A DNA stretch of 64,000 bases from Aliiglaciecola sp. LCG003. GTDB taxonomy: Bacteria > Pseudomonadota > Gammaproteobacteria > Enterobacterales > Alteromonadaceae. The stretch is taken from NCBI RefSeq assembly GCF_030316135.1, contig NZ_CP128185.1, forward strand, positions 3,720,001 through 3,784,000, in the 5' to 3' direction. The notes under the pieces are model-generated. The model was not told the origin of the DNA and did not search any database. It was given only the letters and a program-made list of their open reading frames with translations. Made by a program: the position numbers and the translations under genes. Below, in pieces: positions 48,412 to 58,461 of the stretch. Position 1 is the stretch's first letter; each line of letters opens with the position of its first letter.

Positions 48412-49347
48412 ATGAGAAATTTACTAGTACTAACTCGTGACCTAGAAGGTTATGGAAAATGTTTAGAGGCGGCCAATTTACCCGATCTTGGTATTACGTT
48501 GCGCACAACGGCTCCAAAAGAGACAGCACTACTGGCTGAATGTGACATTTTGTTTGGCGACCCTGATCTTTGCGTTGAAGTACTAGATCACTGCCCAAAT
48601 TTAAAGTGGATACAGTCTACTTGGGCAGGAGTGAAGCCCATTACCGATTGCCGTCGCAGTGAGATCTTGTTAACGGGTGTTAAAGATGTATTTGGCAAGC
48701 AAATGCAAGAATATGTTTTTGCCTATTTGCTCTATTTCTCAAGACAGATTTACGACTATAAACGTTTGCAGCAACAACAGAGTTGGCAACCTATACATTG
48801 TAATAACCTGTATGCTCAAACCATAGTCATTTTAGGGGTCGGCTCGATCGGCAAAGAAGTGGCCAAAATGGCCAAACAATTTGGTATGTATGTGATCGGA
48901 GTTGCCCGCTCAAAAGTAGAGTGTGATTACATAGATGAGTACTATGCCATTGAACAACATGAGGTGTTTGCAGCCAAAGCTGACTACTTGGTGTCATTGC
49001 TGCCGCATACCACAGAAACAGAAAACGTGATTGATAGGACCTTTATCAGTAACCTTGCTAAACATTGTGTGCTGATAAACGCCGGGCGAGGCCAAGTGGT
49101 GGATGAGGTTGCCTTAGGCGACGCGCTTCGTCAAGGAGCACTCAAAGCCGCAGTGTTGGATGTATTTAAAACCGAACCTTTGCCAGCAAATCACACATTC
49201 TGGTCTTTACCAAATCTATATATCACCCAACATACTGCGGCCATTTCAAAGCCAGAAGAGCTGGTTCGGATTTTTATCGATAATTATCAACGCTACATTG
49301 CCAACTCTTCACTCAATTATTTGATCGACTGGGAAAAGGGCTACTAA
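48412..49347 (+). CDS. D-isomer-specific 2-hydroxyacid dehydrogenase
   Basis: 311 residues. NAD-binding GVGSIGKEVAKMA (about 143-155), catalytic Arg in INAGRGQVVDE, Glu in VFKTEPLP, His in ITQHTAAIS. It resembles the glyoxylate/hydroxypyruvate reductase-like branch and reduces a 2-keto acid or oxidises a D-2-hydroxyacid. Divergent from the PLP enzyme with 151 bp between starts, so they may share regulation; a keto acid released by that enzyme could be its substrate (inference). Confidence 0.9.
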   Translation: MRNLLVLTRDLEGYGKCLEAANLPDLGITLRTTAPKETALLAECDILFGDPDLCVEVLDHCPNLKWIQSTWAGVKPITDCRRSEILLTGVKDVFGKQMQEYVFAYLLYFSRQIYDYKRLQQQQSWQPIHCNNLYAQTIVILGVGSIGKEVAKMAKQFGMYVIGVARSKVECDYIDEYYAIEQHEVFAAKADYLVSLLPHTTETENVIDRTFISNLAKHCVLINAGRGQVVDEVALGDALRQGALKAAVLDVFKTEPLPANHTFWSLPNLYITQHTAAISKPEELVRIFIDNYQRYIANSSLNYLIDWEKGY

Positions 49348-49356
49348 AAGATCACG

Positions 49357-49376
49357 GATAGCACGCCTGCGCTATC
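49357..49376 (+). terminator. Short hairpin after the dehydrogenase gene
   Basis: GATAGC / GCTATC stem around an 8-base loop, 10 bp after the stop codon, followed by an A+T-rich stretch without a pure U run. Confidence 0.35.
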
Positions 49377-49482
49377 TATTAGGTTAAAAATTAATTAATA
49401 GTTTATACTCAGCTTTGCATATCGAACAAAAAACAGGCAGTGACAATGCTAGTGATGAACGCATCATGGAGGATGCAATACG

Positions 49483-50466
49483 ATGATTAACCATACTTCA
49501 AAGCCAAAACGATGCGCTGAAGAATACATTATAATGACATTGAGCGGTGTTAGTAGTTTAGGTATTCTGCCATTTGCGATTTTACGGCTCATTCAGCAAG
49601 ACTGGGCGGTCGCGCTGCTCGACATCTTCGCAGTGATTGCGATTGGCTCCTTGTTTGGTTATGTATACATTACCCACAACACCAAGGTCCCAGCCAGATT
49701 ACTCGCATTTCTGGCAATGTTGATTGTATTTATCAGTGTTACCCTAAAGGGTAGTGGTCAACTTATGTGGATTTATCCCGCGTTGACCGCCATTTTTTTT
49801 CTGCTACCAGTTAATGTTGCGGCATTACTCAGTGGTTTGGTATTAGTGGGATTAGGCCTAGTATTATACGACGAGTTGACATTATTTCTGACCTTAGAAT
49901 TCTACGTATCTGCCATTGCAACCTTATTATTTAGCTATGCGTTTTCCGACCGTATGCGCAAACAGCAAGATCAACTAGCCGAGTTGGCCACTAAGGATCC
50001 CCTTACCGGTGCAGGTAATCGAAGAGCCATGGAACAAAAACTGTTAGATACCATAGCCTTTCAACGCAGAGAACAAGGATATCCCGCATCGCTAATATTG
50101 ATGGATTTAGACAATTTTAAAAAAGTTAATGATAATTTTGGGCATGCCAAAGGCGATGACATTTTAATCGCCTTTGTGGATACTATTGAAAAGCGAATTA
50201 GAAGTACAGACAAGCTATACCGATTTGGCGGTGAGGAGTTTGTGTTAATTGCAGAAAACACACCTATCAACGAAGCGATAAAATTGGCAGAAAGCTTACG
50301 CCATGCTGTTGAATCAGATGGTTGGCTGGCGGAGCATGAAGTAACTATCTCAGTGGGAACCGCCAAGTATAATCCTCATGAATCTGCATTTGAATGGCTG
50401 GGCCGTGCCGACCGAGCTATGTATCAAGCTAAGGAACAAGGTAGAAACAATTGCTGTGTTGCCTAA
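49483..50466 (+). CDS. Membrane diguanylate cyclase (GGDEF)
   Basis: 327 residues: five or six N-terminal membrane helices (about 20-160) as sensor, then a GGDEF domain (about 165-325) with LATKDPLTGAGNRRA, substrate motif MDLDNFKKVND and active-site GGEEF. The product-inhibition I-site RSTD lies five residues before GGEEF, so feedback control should be intact. Makes cyclic di-GMP. No partner gene is adjacent. Confidence 0.93.
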   Translation: MINHTSKPKRCAEEYIIMTLSGVSSLGILPFAILRLIQQDWAVALLDIFAVIAIGSLFGYVYITHNTKVPARLLAFLAMLIVFISVTLKGSGQLMWIYPALTAIFFLLPVNVAALLSGLVLVGLGLVLYDELTLFLTLEFYVSAIATLLFSYAFSDRMRKQQDQLAELATKDPLTGAGNRRAMEQKLLDTIAFQRREQGYPASLILMDLDNFKKVNDNFGHAKGDDILIAFVDTIEKRIRSTDKLYRFGGEEFVLIAENTPINEAIKLAESLRHAVESDGWLAEHEVTISVGTAKYNPHESAFEWLGRADRAMYQAKEQGRNNCCVA

Positions 50467-50558
50467 CTTTAGCTGACCCATCCTGTTCGAACTGTTTTAG
50501 TTGCCCAACGCAGTCGAATCAGTGAGAATGCCCACCGCCATCGCAAAAAGAGACGTAA

Positions 50559-50774
50559 ATGGATCAGTCCAATAAACCACCCACTAACTTTTTAACTAAG
50601 TACCTTAGCAAAACTGAAATTGCAGGTTGGCTATTGTGCATTACTGGTTTACTACTAATAATCTTAGCTAAAGATACTTTTCCCCACCTTCTACCTTATG
50701 CATGGGCATGCGCATTCATTGGAGCAGCAGTCATAGGTTGGGGCACAGGTCGCAACCACAAACGCAAAAAGTAA
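50559..50774 (+). CDS. Small two-helix membrane protein
   Basis: 71 residues with two hydrophobic helices (about 22-39 and 45-62) and a basic C-terminus (GRNHKRKK). Starts at ATG. Family not recognised. Composition and membrane pattern support a real gene. Confidence 0.55.
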   Translation: MDQSNKPPTNFLTKYLSKTEIAGWLLCITGLLLIILAKDTFPHLLPYAWACAFIGAAVIGWGTGRNHKRKK

Positions 50775-50869
50775 AGGAATTCGATAGATTACGCGCGAGG
50801 AATTCTAAAGTGGCAGACGATGATTGATCTATTGACTGCCTTCAGATATTTGCAGTAGTAAAGCCTGTG

Positions 50870-51037
50870 CTAATTTTCAGCTAACCAACTGATAAATTTC
50901 TTAAAATCAGATGAATTGGTAAAAGAAACATTACTTGAACCTTGAGCGTGATTTATCACAGCATTATTTTTGTTTACAGAAATTGAATGCACTGGTTGCA
51001 TGATACGGATCTGTTGCCCGTTATATAAATAAGACAT
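50870..51037 (-). CDS. Small 55-residue protein of unknown function
   Basis: The reverse strand has a 55-codon frame from ATG 51037 (MSYLYNGQQIRIM... ending in FKKFISWLAEN). It is polar and asparagine/serine-rich with an amphipathic C-terminal helix. The only start signal is a weak AGAG. It lies in an otherwise empty stretch between two small genes; coding is plausible, not certain. Confidence 0.35.
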   Translation of the reverse strand: MSYLYNGQQIRIMQPVHSISVNKNNAVINHAQGSSNVSFTNSSDFKKFISWLAEN

Positions 51038-51226
51038 AATTAAACTCTAAATGAATGGCGTTAAATCGCCAAATATAAACACAACTTAATTATCGTTTTG
51101 CGCTAAATAAAAACATTTAGTTTGAGAAAATCTTCTAAAAACAAAGCAATAAATAAGTAAAAATTCTAAAGATGCTGACTGGATCAAGGAAGGCATTGCA
51201 ATAGGGGGTATAAATTAATGTTAGTG

Positions 51227-51493
51227 TTAAGGATTACCAACAAGTCGCTGAGTGTACGGCATAAAATCCCAATACACAACATATAATTTACCTATTGCTA
51301 CGAGTCGATAAACACAGCGCGACAGTTGATTGCCCTTTAGCGCTAGTGAATTCAAGGTCTGGTCATATCTGTCAAGCTCCTCCTGTGTGCAAAAATCTAT
51401 AAAAGAAATGAATAACCAGCGTGCAAACTCTAGCAGCCTCGGTGTTTTTAATGGTATAAACCAGTTATTCATGGAATGTCCGATGTTGCGCAT
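51227..51493 (-). CDS. Small hypothetical protein
   Basis: 88 residues (or 81 from the internal start MNNWFIPLK). Rich in aromatic and leucine residues with helix-like pattern (LLEFARWLFISFIDFC; CVYRLVAIGKLYVVYWDF). No family recognised and no strong ribosome-binding site. Possibly real, from composition and the lack of a competing frame. Confidence 0.4.
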   Translation of the reverse strand: MRNIGHSMNNWFIPLKTPRLLEFARWLFISFIDFCTQEELDRYDQTLNSLALKGNQLSRCVYRLVAIGKLYVVYWDFMPYTQRLVGNP

Positions 51494-51587
51494 ACACTAG
51501 GTGTTTGTTTAGGCGGATAAATTTAAAAGTAAATCGGTGTGCGGCGCTGTTTTTGAATAACATGACTCACCTTATAAGGAATCTACT

Positions 51588-51968
51588 ATGTCTATTGAAC
51601 TCGATGAAATTGTTCAAATGTCGGCGGAAAAACGCCATGCGTATTTGCTGTCACAAGTATCTTTAAACAAACAAATTTGGATCCTCACCGACGAACACGG
51701 TTGTGTGATGCTCAATAGTGAAGATGAAGATTGTGTTCCCGTTTGGCCAGCACGTGAGTTTGCACAAAGCTGGGCTACGGGCGAGTGGGCAGAATGTGAG
51801 CCCAAAGCAATAAGCTTGAATGATTGGTACGAACGTTGGACAAAAGGCTTGGAAGGTGATGGCGTTTGTATCGCAGTTTTTCCCAACCCAGAGGAAGAAG
51901 GGATTGTGGTTTTCCCCGACGTATTTGATTCTGAGCTGCGTAAAAAAGAACAAACCAAATTGAATTAA
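51588..51968 (+). CDS. DUF2750 protein
   Basis: 126 residues, acidic and soluble. Matches the DUF2750 pattern: RHAYLLSQVSLNKQIWILTDEHG, VPVWPAREFAQSWA and VVFPDVFDSEL. Function unknown. AAGGA lies upstream of the ATG. A strong hairpin follows the stop codon. Confidence 0.82.
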   Translation: MSIELDEIVQMSAEKRHAYLLSQVSLNKQIWILTDEHGCVMLNSEDEDCVPVWPAREFAQSWATGEWAECEPKAISLNDWYERWTKGLEGDGVCIAVFPNPEEEGIVVFPDVFDSELRKKEQTKLN

Positions 51969-51975
51969 TTAATGC

Positions 51976-51999
51976 AGGCCCTCATTGGTTTAAGGGCCT
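51976..51999. terminator. Terminator hairpin between convergent genes
   Basis: AGGCCCT / AGGGCCT, a perfect G+C-rich 7-bp stem with a 10-base loop, 7 bp after the DUF2750 stop and followed by an A+T-rich tract. Confidence 0.55.
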
Positions 52000-52138
52000 A
52001 TATTCAGTCTTTATAGTCAATAGCAAGCATTAAACATAATGACTACCCTAGTTACCCCTAAACCTATAGAAACGGCTTTAAGCTAAAATTAGCTGAACTC
52101 CTCACCAACAGTAAAGCCAACTATATGGGGATGAGGTG

Positions 52139-52954
52139 TCAAATATCGAAATTGGGTGACTCGGACTTCACCACTTTAGAGGGCAGATAAATAGTAAATT
52201 CATTTATAGGCTCTATGAGGACACTGTGCGCTACCTGTTGCTCTTCTTGTGACACTAATCCTAATCGTGATAACAATTCAAAACTAGCAAACTTGAGGTT
52301 TGCTGCGGAAACGTCAAGTCGCTTGTGCCACACCCGATAAGTCCCCAACTTACCATCCCGACGGTAATAGAAACTGGCTAGCGGATGGGTTAAATAGACA
52401 AGCCCTGTTTCCGTATCAGGAAATCCAGGTAAAGATAATTCAGCGTGTTTAGTTTGGCTTAACTCAACAGTCGCGGGAGCCCAAGTTGCAGCAGTTGTCA
52501 TTTTATATTTGAGATATATTTGTTGTGAGTTATCAAAAACACAATCAAATTTAACCTCTCCACTATACCAAGGCAAATTCCAAACAAATTTAGGTACTGC
52601 TAGTGTCCATGAATCCAACGTCGTACCTAAGAACCAAACACACCTTTCGTTTGATTCTCGATCGATAATGTAAATCCGGTAGTTAGTTTGTCCCATTGTA
52701 AACTTCGGAAATGGAAAGACTGCAGAGGTAAAATCGAGGTCAATAAAAGGTACCACTGAAATTAGCGCTTTGACCTTTCCATCTACCACTAGAGTATCTA
52801 ATTTGAATCTATCTGGAAAAAGTCCTTCAAACTTAGCGGGATCTGCTGCATACGTAATTATGGCAAAGTGCTGCAATTTACATTGCACATCAAGTCCATT
52901 AGGGAGTGGTTTTGGGTGTAAGAAGTTGGCTAACTTTAGTGATTCCAACGTCAT
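52139..52954 (-). CDS. DUF2071-like protein
   Basis: 271 residues from ATG 52954 (AGGAG very close upstream); a TTG at 52978 gives eight more residues. The pattern LQHFAIITYAADPAKFEGLFPDRF, then ALISVVPFIDLDF and a C-terminal LTHPLASFYYRRDGKLGTY section, fits DUF2071/YqjF-like proteins, which share the acetoacetate-decarboxylase fold. Function unknown; no catalytic lysine was assigned. Confidence 0.72.
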   Translation of the reverse strand: MTLESLKLANFLHPKPLPNGLDVQCKLQHFAIITYAADPAKFEGLFPDRFKLDTLVVDGKVKALISVVPFIDLDFTSAVFPFPKFTMGQTNYRIYIIDRESNERCVWFLGTTLDSWTLAVPKFVWNLPWYSGEVKFDCVFDNSQQIYLKYKMTTAATWAPATVELSQTKHAELSLPGFPDTETGLVYLTHPLASFYYRRDGKLGTYRVWHKRLDVSAANLKFASFELLSRLGLVSQEEQQVAHSVLIEPINEFTIYLPSKVVKSESPNFDI

Positions 52955-53194
52955 TACTCCTAATAATGCCGACTTCAAGGCAACTGCAACATGATGAAAA
53001 ATCTGATGTTCGAGTCTTATAATTTAAATTTTTTCCGCCTAACAAAAATACTCTGAATGCCATTGAAAATCCACCTCGCTAAAAACTAATGACGCTAGCA
53101 ATGGCGTCTATCCAGAAAACTGTTGAGCTTTTTTAGGGTTCTTTACGTATACCTCATTGAGCATTTTTACGGTTATTCATAAGGAGATCCAATA

Positions 53195-55747
53195 ATCACT
53201 CGAGAAAAAGTAAACAACATACCCTGCGATCCCGAGCATTGCATTCAAGTACGAGGTGCCCGTGTGCATAACTTGAAGAATATCGATGTTGACTTGCCTC
53301 GCAACGCGCTTGTTGTTTTTACCGGCATCTCAGGTTCAGGTAAGTCATCTCTGGCCTTTGGGACAATATTCGCCGAATCCCAACATCGCTACCTTGATTC
53401 AGTATCACCCTATGCGCGCAGGTTGATTGACCAAGTTGAAGAGCCCGAAGTAGATGGAATAGATGGGCTCCCCCCGGCGGTTGCGCTTCAGCAGCAACGT
53501 GGAGCTCCGTCCGTTCGCTCATCTGTGGGAAGTATCACAACAATCTCCAATGCCCTGCGCATGCTCTATTCTCGCGCAGGGGAATATCCGCCGGGTCAGG
53601 ATATATTGTATGCAGACTCGTTCTCACCAAACACACCTGAAGGAGCCTGCCCCAGATGCCATGGAATTGGCCGAGTATTTGAAGTGACTGAAAAGCTTCT
53701 CGTTCCGGACGATACAAAAACGATTCGCCAGCGAGCCATTGCTGCTTGGCCACCAGCCTGGCAAGGTAAAAACCTGAGTCGCATACTGGTTTCACTCGGC
53801 CATGACATCGACACACCATGGAAAAGCTTACCGAAAAAAACTCGCGAATGGATCTTGTTCACCGATGAAACACCTGTCGTACCTGTCTATCCGGATTACA
53901 CTGTTGCGCAAGCGCGAGAAGCCATTAAACAGCGGCAAGAACCAAGGTACATGGGCACCTTTTCGAGTGCTAAACGCTACATCTTAAACTCTTTTGCGAC
54001 CACCCAAAGCGCTCAAACGAAGAAACGTGTTTCTCAGTTCATGCAGATTTCACAGTGCCCTGAGTGCAATGGAAAAAAACTTAAAAGGGCATCTTTGTCG
54101 GTGACATTTGCTGGACTCGATATTGGTGAGATGTCGAAAGTAACACTAACTGAGATGGCAGAACTGCTGGGCAAAGTAGCCCATTTTCCCCGCCCAGACA
54201 ACCTGCACCACCCGGAAAAAGGAGTGGTTGCTAAACGAATCAGTAGTGACATTTTGGCTCGCGTGGAAGCACTTACAAAACTGGGTTTGGGCTATCTTTC
54301 CCTCGAACGCAGCACTCCCACCTTGTCGCCTGGAGAACTACAACGTCTGCGCTTGGCAACCCAGATACGGTCGAAGCTATTTGGAGTCGTTTATGTTCTT
54401 GACGAACCTTCGGCTGGCCTACATCCGGCGGATACTCAGGCCCTACTGGGGGCGCTGGATGAACTTATATTAGCGGGCAACTCAGTGTTTGTTGTTGAGC
54501 ATGATATCAGTGTCATTGGTCATGCTGATTGGATTGTTGATGTTGGCCCAGATGCAGGAACCCATGGAGGCGAAGTGATTTACAATGGCCCGTCTGAGGG
54601 TTTGCGCAATATTAGCAACTCACACACAGGTCGATACCTTTTCAGCAGCCCCGCCAAAACCGAATATAAACCTCGTCAGCCGACGGCTTGGCTTAGCCTA
54701 TCTGGAATTAATCGTAACAATATTCAACAACTCGATATCAAGTTTCCGCTGGCTGTGATGACCACAGTTACAGGCGTATCCGGCTCGGGTAAATCCAGCT
54801 TGGTGAGTCAGGCTCTAGTTGAACTTGTTCAGGGCGCATTGGGAGTAAGTAGAGCCGAAGAAGCACCCAGTGATGAGTCGGATTTGTTGGAGCAGGACCT
54901 AGATACAGCCACCAGCGGTATTATTGTTAGCGGTTTCGAGCACGTCCGACGTTTAGTAACAGTTGACCAAAAGCCAATCGGTCGTACCCCGCGTTCAAAT
55001 CTAGCAACCTACACAGGCTTGTTTGATCATGTACGTAAATTGTTTGCGGCGACCCCGGAGTCCAAAACACGGAGGTACGATGCAGGTAGGTTTTCGTTCA
55101 ATGTAGCTAAAGGGCGATGCTCGAATTGTGAAGGGGTAGGTTTTGTCTCTGTGGAGCTACTGTTTTTACCCAGCGTCTACTCACCTTGTCAGGTTTGCCA
55201 CGGACAGCGTTACAATGACAATACCCTTGAAATCTTATATCGGGATAAAAATATCGCAGATGTACTGGATTTGACCGTTGAATCAGCACAGCGTTTTTTT
55301 GTAAATGAACCGCCTGTATTGCGTGCATTAGACGCGTTGCTGCAGGTCGGTTTGGGTTACTTGAAACTCGGTCAGCCAGCAACTGAATTGTCAGGCGGAG
55401 AAGCTCAACGGATCAAACTGGCCACCGAACTGCAGCGCTCCCAGCGCGGTGACACACTCTATGTGCTGGATGAACCGACGACCGGCCTTCACCCCGCAGA
55501 CGTCTCTATGTTGATGGCGCAGTTGAACGGTCTGGTTGACGCTGGCAATACTGTCATCATGGTCGAACATGACATGCAAGTGGCCAGCAACAGCGACTGG
55601 ATTATCGATATCGGCCCAGGGGCGGGCGATGAAGGAGGGCGTGTTGTCTCCCAAGGCCCCCCATCGAAAGTTGCGATGTCTAAAAATAGCCGAACCGCTC
55701 CCCACTTAATCGTCTCACCAGAAAAAGTTTCAAGAGGGTCAGAGTAA
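53195..55747 (+). CDS. UvrA-like ABC ATPase lacking the UvrB-binding region
   Basis: Two UvrA-type ATPase halves: Walker [13 protein letters not shown] and [12 protein letters not shown], signatures [11 protein letters not shown] and [11 protein letters not shown], Walker [14 protein letters not shown] and [13 protein letters not shown], and the C-terminal zinc module ([18 protein letters not shown]). About 850 residues against about 940 for UvrA, with the UvrB-interaction insert and its CPxC pair missing. This resembles UvrA2-like paralogues tied to drug tolerance rather than repair. The UvrA N-terminus ([13 protein letters not shown]) needs a start near 53195, where AAGGAG is well placed but the codon is ATC; the first normal start, GTG 53264, would clip it. 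The last residues GSE and the stop come from a repeat. Confidence 0.83.
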   Translation: MTREKVNNIPCDPEHCIQVRGARVHNLKNIDVDLPRNALVVFTGISGSGKSSLAFGTIFAESQHRYLDSVSPYARRLIDQVEEPEVDGIDGLPPAVALQQQRGAPSVRSSVGSITTISNALRMLYSRAGEYPPGQDILYADSFSPNTPEGACPRCHGIGRVFEVTEKLLVPDDTKTIRQRAIAAWPPAWQGKNLSRILVSLGHDIDTPWKSLPKKTREWILFTDETPVVPVYPDYTVAQAREAIKQRQEPRYMGTFSSAKRYILNSFATTQSAQTKKRVSQFMQISQCPECNGKKLKRASLSVTFAGLDIGEMSKVTLTEMAELLGKVAHFPRPDNLHHPEKGVVAKRISSDILARVEALTKLGLGYLSLERSTPTLSPGELQRLRLATQIRSKLFGVVYVLDEPSAGLHPADTQALLGALDELILAGNSVFVVEHDISVIGHADWIVDVGPDAGTHGGEVIYNGPSEGLRNISNSHTGRYLFSSPAKTEYKPRQPTAWLSLSGINRNNIQQLDIKFPLAVMTTVTGVSGSGKSSLVSQALVELVQGALGVSRAEEAPSDESDLLEQDLDTATSGIIVSGFEHVRRLVTVDQKPIGRTPRSNLATYTGLFDHVRKLFAATPESKTRRYDAGRFSFNVAKGRCSNCEGVGFVSVELLFLPSVYSPCQVCHGQRYNDNTLEILYRDKNIADVLDLTVESAQRFFVNEPPVLRALDALLQVGLGYLKLGQPATELSGGEAQRIKLATELQRSQRGDTLYVLDEPTTGLHPADVSMLMAQLNGLVDAGNTVIMVEHDMQVASNSDWIIDIGPGAGDEGGRVVSQGPPSKVAMSKNSRTAPHLIVSPEKVSRGSE

Positions 55748-55748
55748 C
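55736..55748 (+). repeat. Single end of the GGGTCAGAGTAA repeat family
   Basis: GGGTCAGAGTAAC covers the last three codons and the stop of the UvrA-like gene. It matches the ends of the 66-bp repeats beside the IS near 60 kb; no internal part follows here. Confidence 0.6.
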
Positions 55749-55969
55749 TTAGTTGATCACGGGACAAGAGGAGCTGCAAGTATAGGGCGTTTAAACCAAT
55801 TTATGCTTGCTCTACCTTTTCTCGCCCCTTGATTCTCTCCTTGCCACTGATCAACGGCACGCTTTCCGAATCTTGGTAATATTATTTAAAGCCAGGTAAT
55901 TGTGGTTAATTGCCAGTATATTAACGCTATATTTGTTAACGGATAAAAATAAAAATAGGGAAATCCTCG

Positions 55970-57400
55970 ATGAAAACTGTCATGTTTTTGCTCTTTTGTA
56001 CCCTAATTTCAGCCTGTACTTCATTCCAAAAGACAGCTAACGATACCGAAAAAGGTATAGTGCGTATTGAAAATGGATTAACGGAAGTTCTGCAAATTGT
56101 TGGTAAAAAAAATCCGGCTTACAGCATTAAGTCTCGGCTCAAACACTATAATGTGCCCGGCGTTAGCGTGGCAGTAGCCTATGAAGGTAAGGTACTTTGG
56201 CGCAAAGCTTACGGCATGGCTGATATTGCACAGTCTAGGGCGATGTCTACCAACACTATGTTACTTGCTGGCTCCATTAGTAAACCTTTGGCAGCCCTTC
56301 GAGCACTGCAATTACACGATCAAGGGCGTTTTTTACTTGATGAGAACATCAATACTTACTTAACGTCGTGGACCCTGCCGGATAACGAGTTTACTAAAAC
56401 CGAAAAGGTGACTCTACGGCGAATTCTTAATCACACAGCGGGCCTAACGGTATGGGGATTTCCTGGTTATGACAAAGGCGATGATATCCCTTCAGTAATT
56501 GAAGTTTTGGAGGGTAAAGGCAACACTGACCCAGTTAGAGTGCATAAAACGCCAGGTGCAGACTGGCAGTATTCAGGTGGTGGTTATACGATTATGCAAC
56601 TTGCGATCGAGAATATCGAAAAACTCAGTTTTGCTGAAAGTATGCAGCAAAATGTTCTCAAGCCTATCAATATGGACAAAAGCACTTACCAAAATCCCCT
56701 GCCATCTCATTACCATACACTTGCAGCTACGGGGTATCGTGAGTCTGGCGAAGAAGTAGAAGGAAAATGGCCTATCTACCCAGAGATGGCAGCGGCAGGA
56801 TTGTGGACAACCCCTGAGGAACTAGTCCAATACGGCATTGAAATACAACGGCTTCTCAGATCAAAGCAAGATGGCATTATAAAATATGCAACTGCTATTG
56901 AGATGCTTACCGCAGGCGACAATGATCACGGCTTAGGGCCAGTTGTTAAAGAGCATTTCTTTAACCATGGAGGGGCGGATGAAGGCTTCCGTGCATCATT
57001 GATGGTATGGAAGGATGTTCCCTATACTGCTGTGGTTATGGTGAATTCGGACAACGGGGCCATTATCAGAGAAATAATTCAGGCAATTGCGACCGAATAT
57101 AATTTACCAGGGGTTGAGCCTACCATTAAAAACTTGGTTGAATTGCCCGTCGATGAATTGAAAAAGTTTGTTGGAAACTACCATTCAGAAGAGAGCGGGA
57201 CTTTTCAAATTTCCCTGTCTGAAAGCAGGTTATCTATCTTTGCAGTGGATTATGAATACGCAATGCAAATATTACCAGAGAGCTCATCTGTGTTTTTTGA
57301 ACAGCAAAACGGCATAGATTTAACTTTCACACTTGTAGACGGACAACCTGAAATTTTAAATTGGCGCGGGATCACTGCTGTTCGTGTACCGGATAGTTAG
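55970..57400 (+). CDS. Beta-lactamase-family serine hydrolase, lipoprotein
   Basis: 476 residues. Lipoprotein signal with LISAC (Cys about 16). Class C/penicillin-binding-like domain: SxxK in AGSISKPLAAL, Tyr motif YSGGGY, and a HGG (NHGGADEGF) in place of KTG. A C-terminal beta domain (about 385-475) resembles the DUF3471-type tail. Probably an esterase or D-amino-acid peptidase; true beta-lactamase activity cannot be assumed. Confidence 0.87.
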   Translation: MKTVMFLLFCTLISACTSFQKTANDTEKGIVRIENGLTEVLQIVGKKNPAYSIKSRLKHYNVPGVSVAVAYEGKVLWRKAYGMADIAQSRAMSTNTMLLAGSISKPLAALRALQLHDQGRFLLDENINTYLTSWTLPDNEFTKTEKVTLRRILNHTAGLTVWGFPGYDKGDDIPSVIEVLEGKGNTDPVRVHKTPGADWQYSGGGYTIMQLAIENIEKLSFAESMQQNVLKPINMDKSTYQNPLPSHYHTLAATGYRESGEEVEGKWPIYPEMAAAGLWTTPEELVQYGIEIQRLLRSKQDGIIKYATAIEMLTAGDNDHGLGPVVKEHFFNHGGADEGFRASLMVWKDVPYTAVVMVNSDNGAIIREIIQAIATEYNLPGVEPTIKNLVELPVDELKKFVGNYHSEESGTFQISLSESRLSIFAVDYEYAMQILPESSSVFFEQQNGIDLTFTLVDGQPEILNWRGITAVRVPDS

Positions 57401-57733
57401 TCGAGTGAATTATATGATGCTTGCAAGCTTAACTAGCCACGTCTATCAGAGTGGTTGCAACTTAGGGTAATCCTAACGGGTATACAGGACCAACTACTGT
57501 AGGCGCAGCCATATACGTTGAACCATATCAGCACTGCATCTAGCCGCTTATTTTTAACGCAGCCGCTAAAAATGACCGGAGGATCTGAGTTTCATTCTGG
57601 TTGTCATCTGCGCTCAAGGATAGCCTTGTATTGATACTGAGATTGACACCACAAAAAAATTTAAATTAATTTGTCAGGTTTTCTAAATACTCATCGACTA
57701 AGGAGGTAAGCAAACAACAAAGAGACTATTTCC
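57401..57733. other. 333-bp gene-free region
   Basis: No credible frame. Separates the hydrolase from the sigma-factor cluster and probably holds the latter's promoter; AAGGAGG near 57700 is too far from the next ATG to act as its ribosome-binding site. Confidence 0.4.
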
Positions 57734-58423
57734 ATGACAACTATTACTTTATCTAATCAGACAAACACCACTTTATTTACCCAATGGGTTTCCAGCGGTT
57801 GGAAGCTATTTTTACACGCTCCGATTAAATTATTTTTTGGCTTACTGGCTATGATGATAGTCGCTGGCCTATTCCAAGTGCTGCCTGCGCCATATGGTCT
57901 ATTAATTTCAAAGTGGGTTGGAGCCTGCTTCGCTGCGCTACTTTGGCCAATATTAGATCAGCTAGCTACCAGCGGTCGTTTTTCATTTAAAGGCTTATCA
58001 GCTTATTCGGGCTGGAAATATGTACCCACTATCGCGTTGGTCCTAATGTTACCTTTCGTTTTCCAAGTTGGAGTAGCAACTGCAATGCTAGGTAATGATG
58101 GTTTTAATTTAATTATATTCGGCGAAATAGCCGCAATCACACCGCTACAAGTGGCTAGTATTTTCGCCTCCTCCGCTCCATTGTTGGTGCTATTAATGTT
58201 TGTTCCTGCTTTGTTAATGCTCAATCAAGAATCACCAACTAACGCATTGATAAAAGGCCTAAAAATGGTTTTGAACGCTTGGCAGCCAATGCTATTATTT
58301 GTGATAATAAATGCAGTGATACTATTTTTGGCACCCTACACCTTCGCATTAAGTGCGGTATTTCTAACCCCATTGTTAATTTGCATAAATTATTGTGCTT
58401 ATCAATCTTTACGCAATCACTAA
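57734..58423 (+). CDS. Multi-pass membrane protein (BPSS1780-like)
   Basis: 229 residues with five or six membrane helices after a short polar N-terminus (LFTQWVSSGWKLFLHAP). The general pattern recalls BPSS1780/DUF2189-like membrane proteins; no function known. It lies 38 bp before the sigma-factor gene and may belong to its operon. Confidence 0.65.
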   Translation: MTTITLSNQTNTTLFTQWVSSGWKLFLHAPIKLFFGLLAMMIVAGLFQVLPAPYGLLISKWVGACFAALLWPILDQLATSGRFSFKGLSAYSGWKYVPTIALVLMLPFVFQVGVATAMLGNDGFNLIIFGEIAAITPLQVASIFASSAPLLVLLMFVPALLMLNQESPTNALIKGLKMVLNAWQPMLLFVIINAVILFLAPYTFALSAVFLTPLLICINYCAYQSLRNH

Positions 58424-58461
58424 TCAATGCACTTTTATAGTATTAACAGCAAGGACGCTAT

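Noticed and set aside
53095-53120. GACGC/GCGTC hairpin upstream of the UvrA-like gene as a terminator or riboswitch
   Set aside because: Stem of five pairs with a large loop and no U tract; too weak to call.
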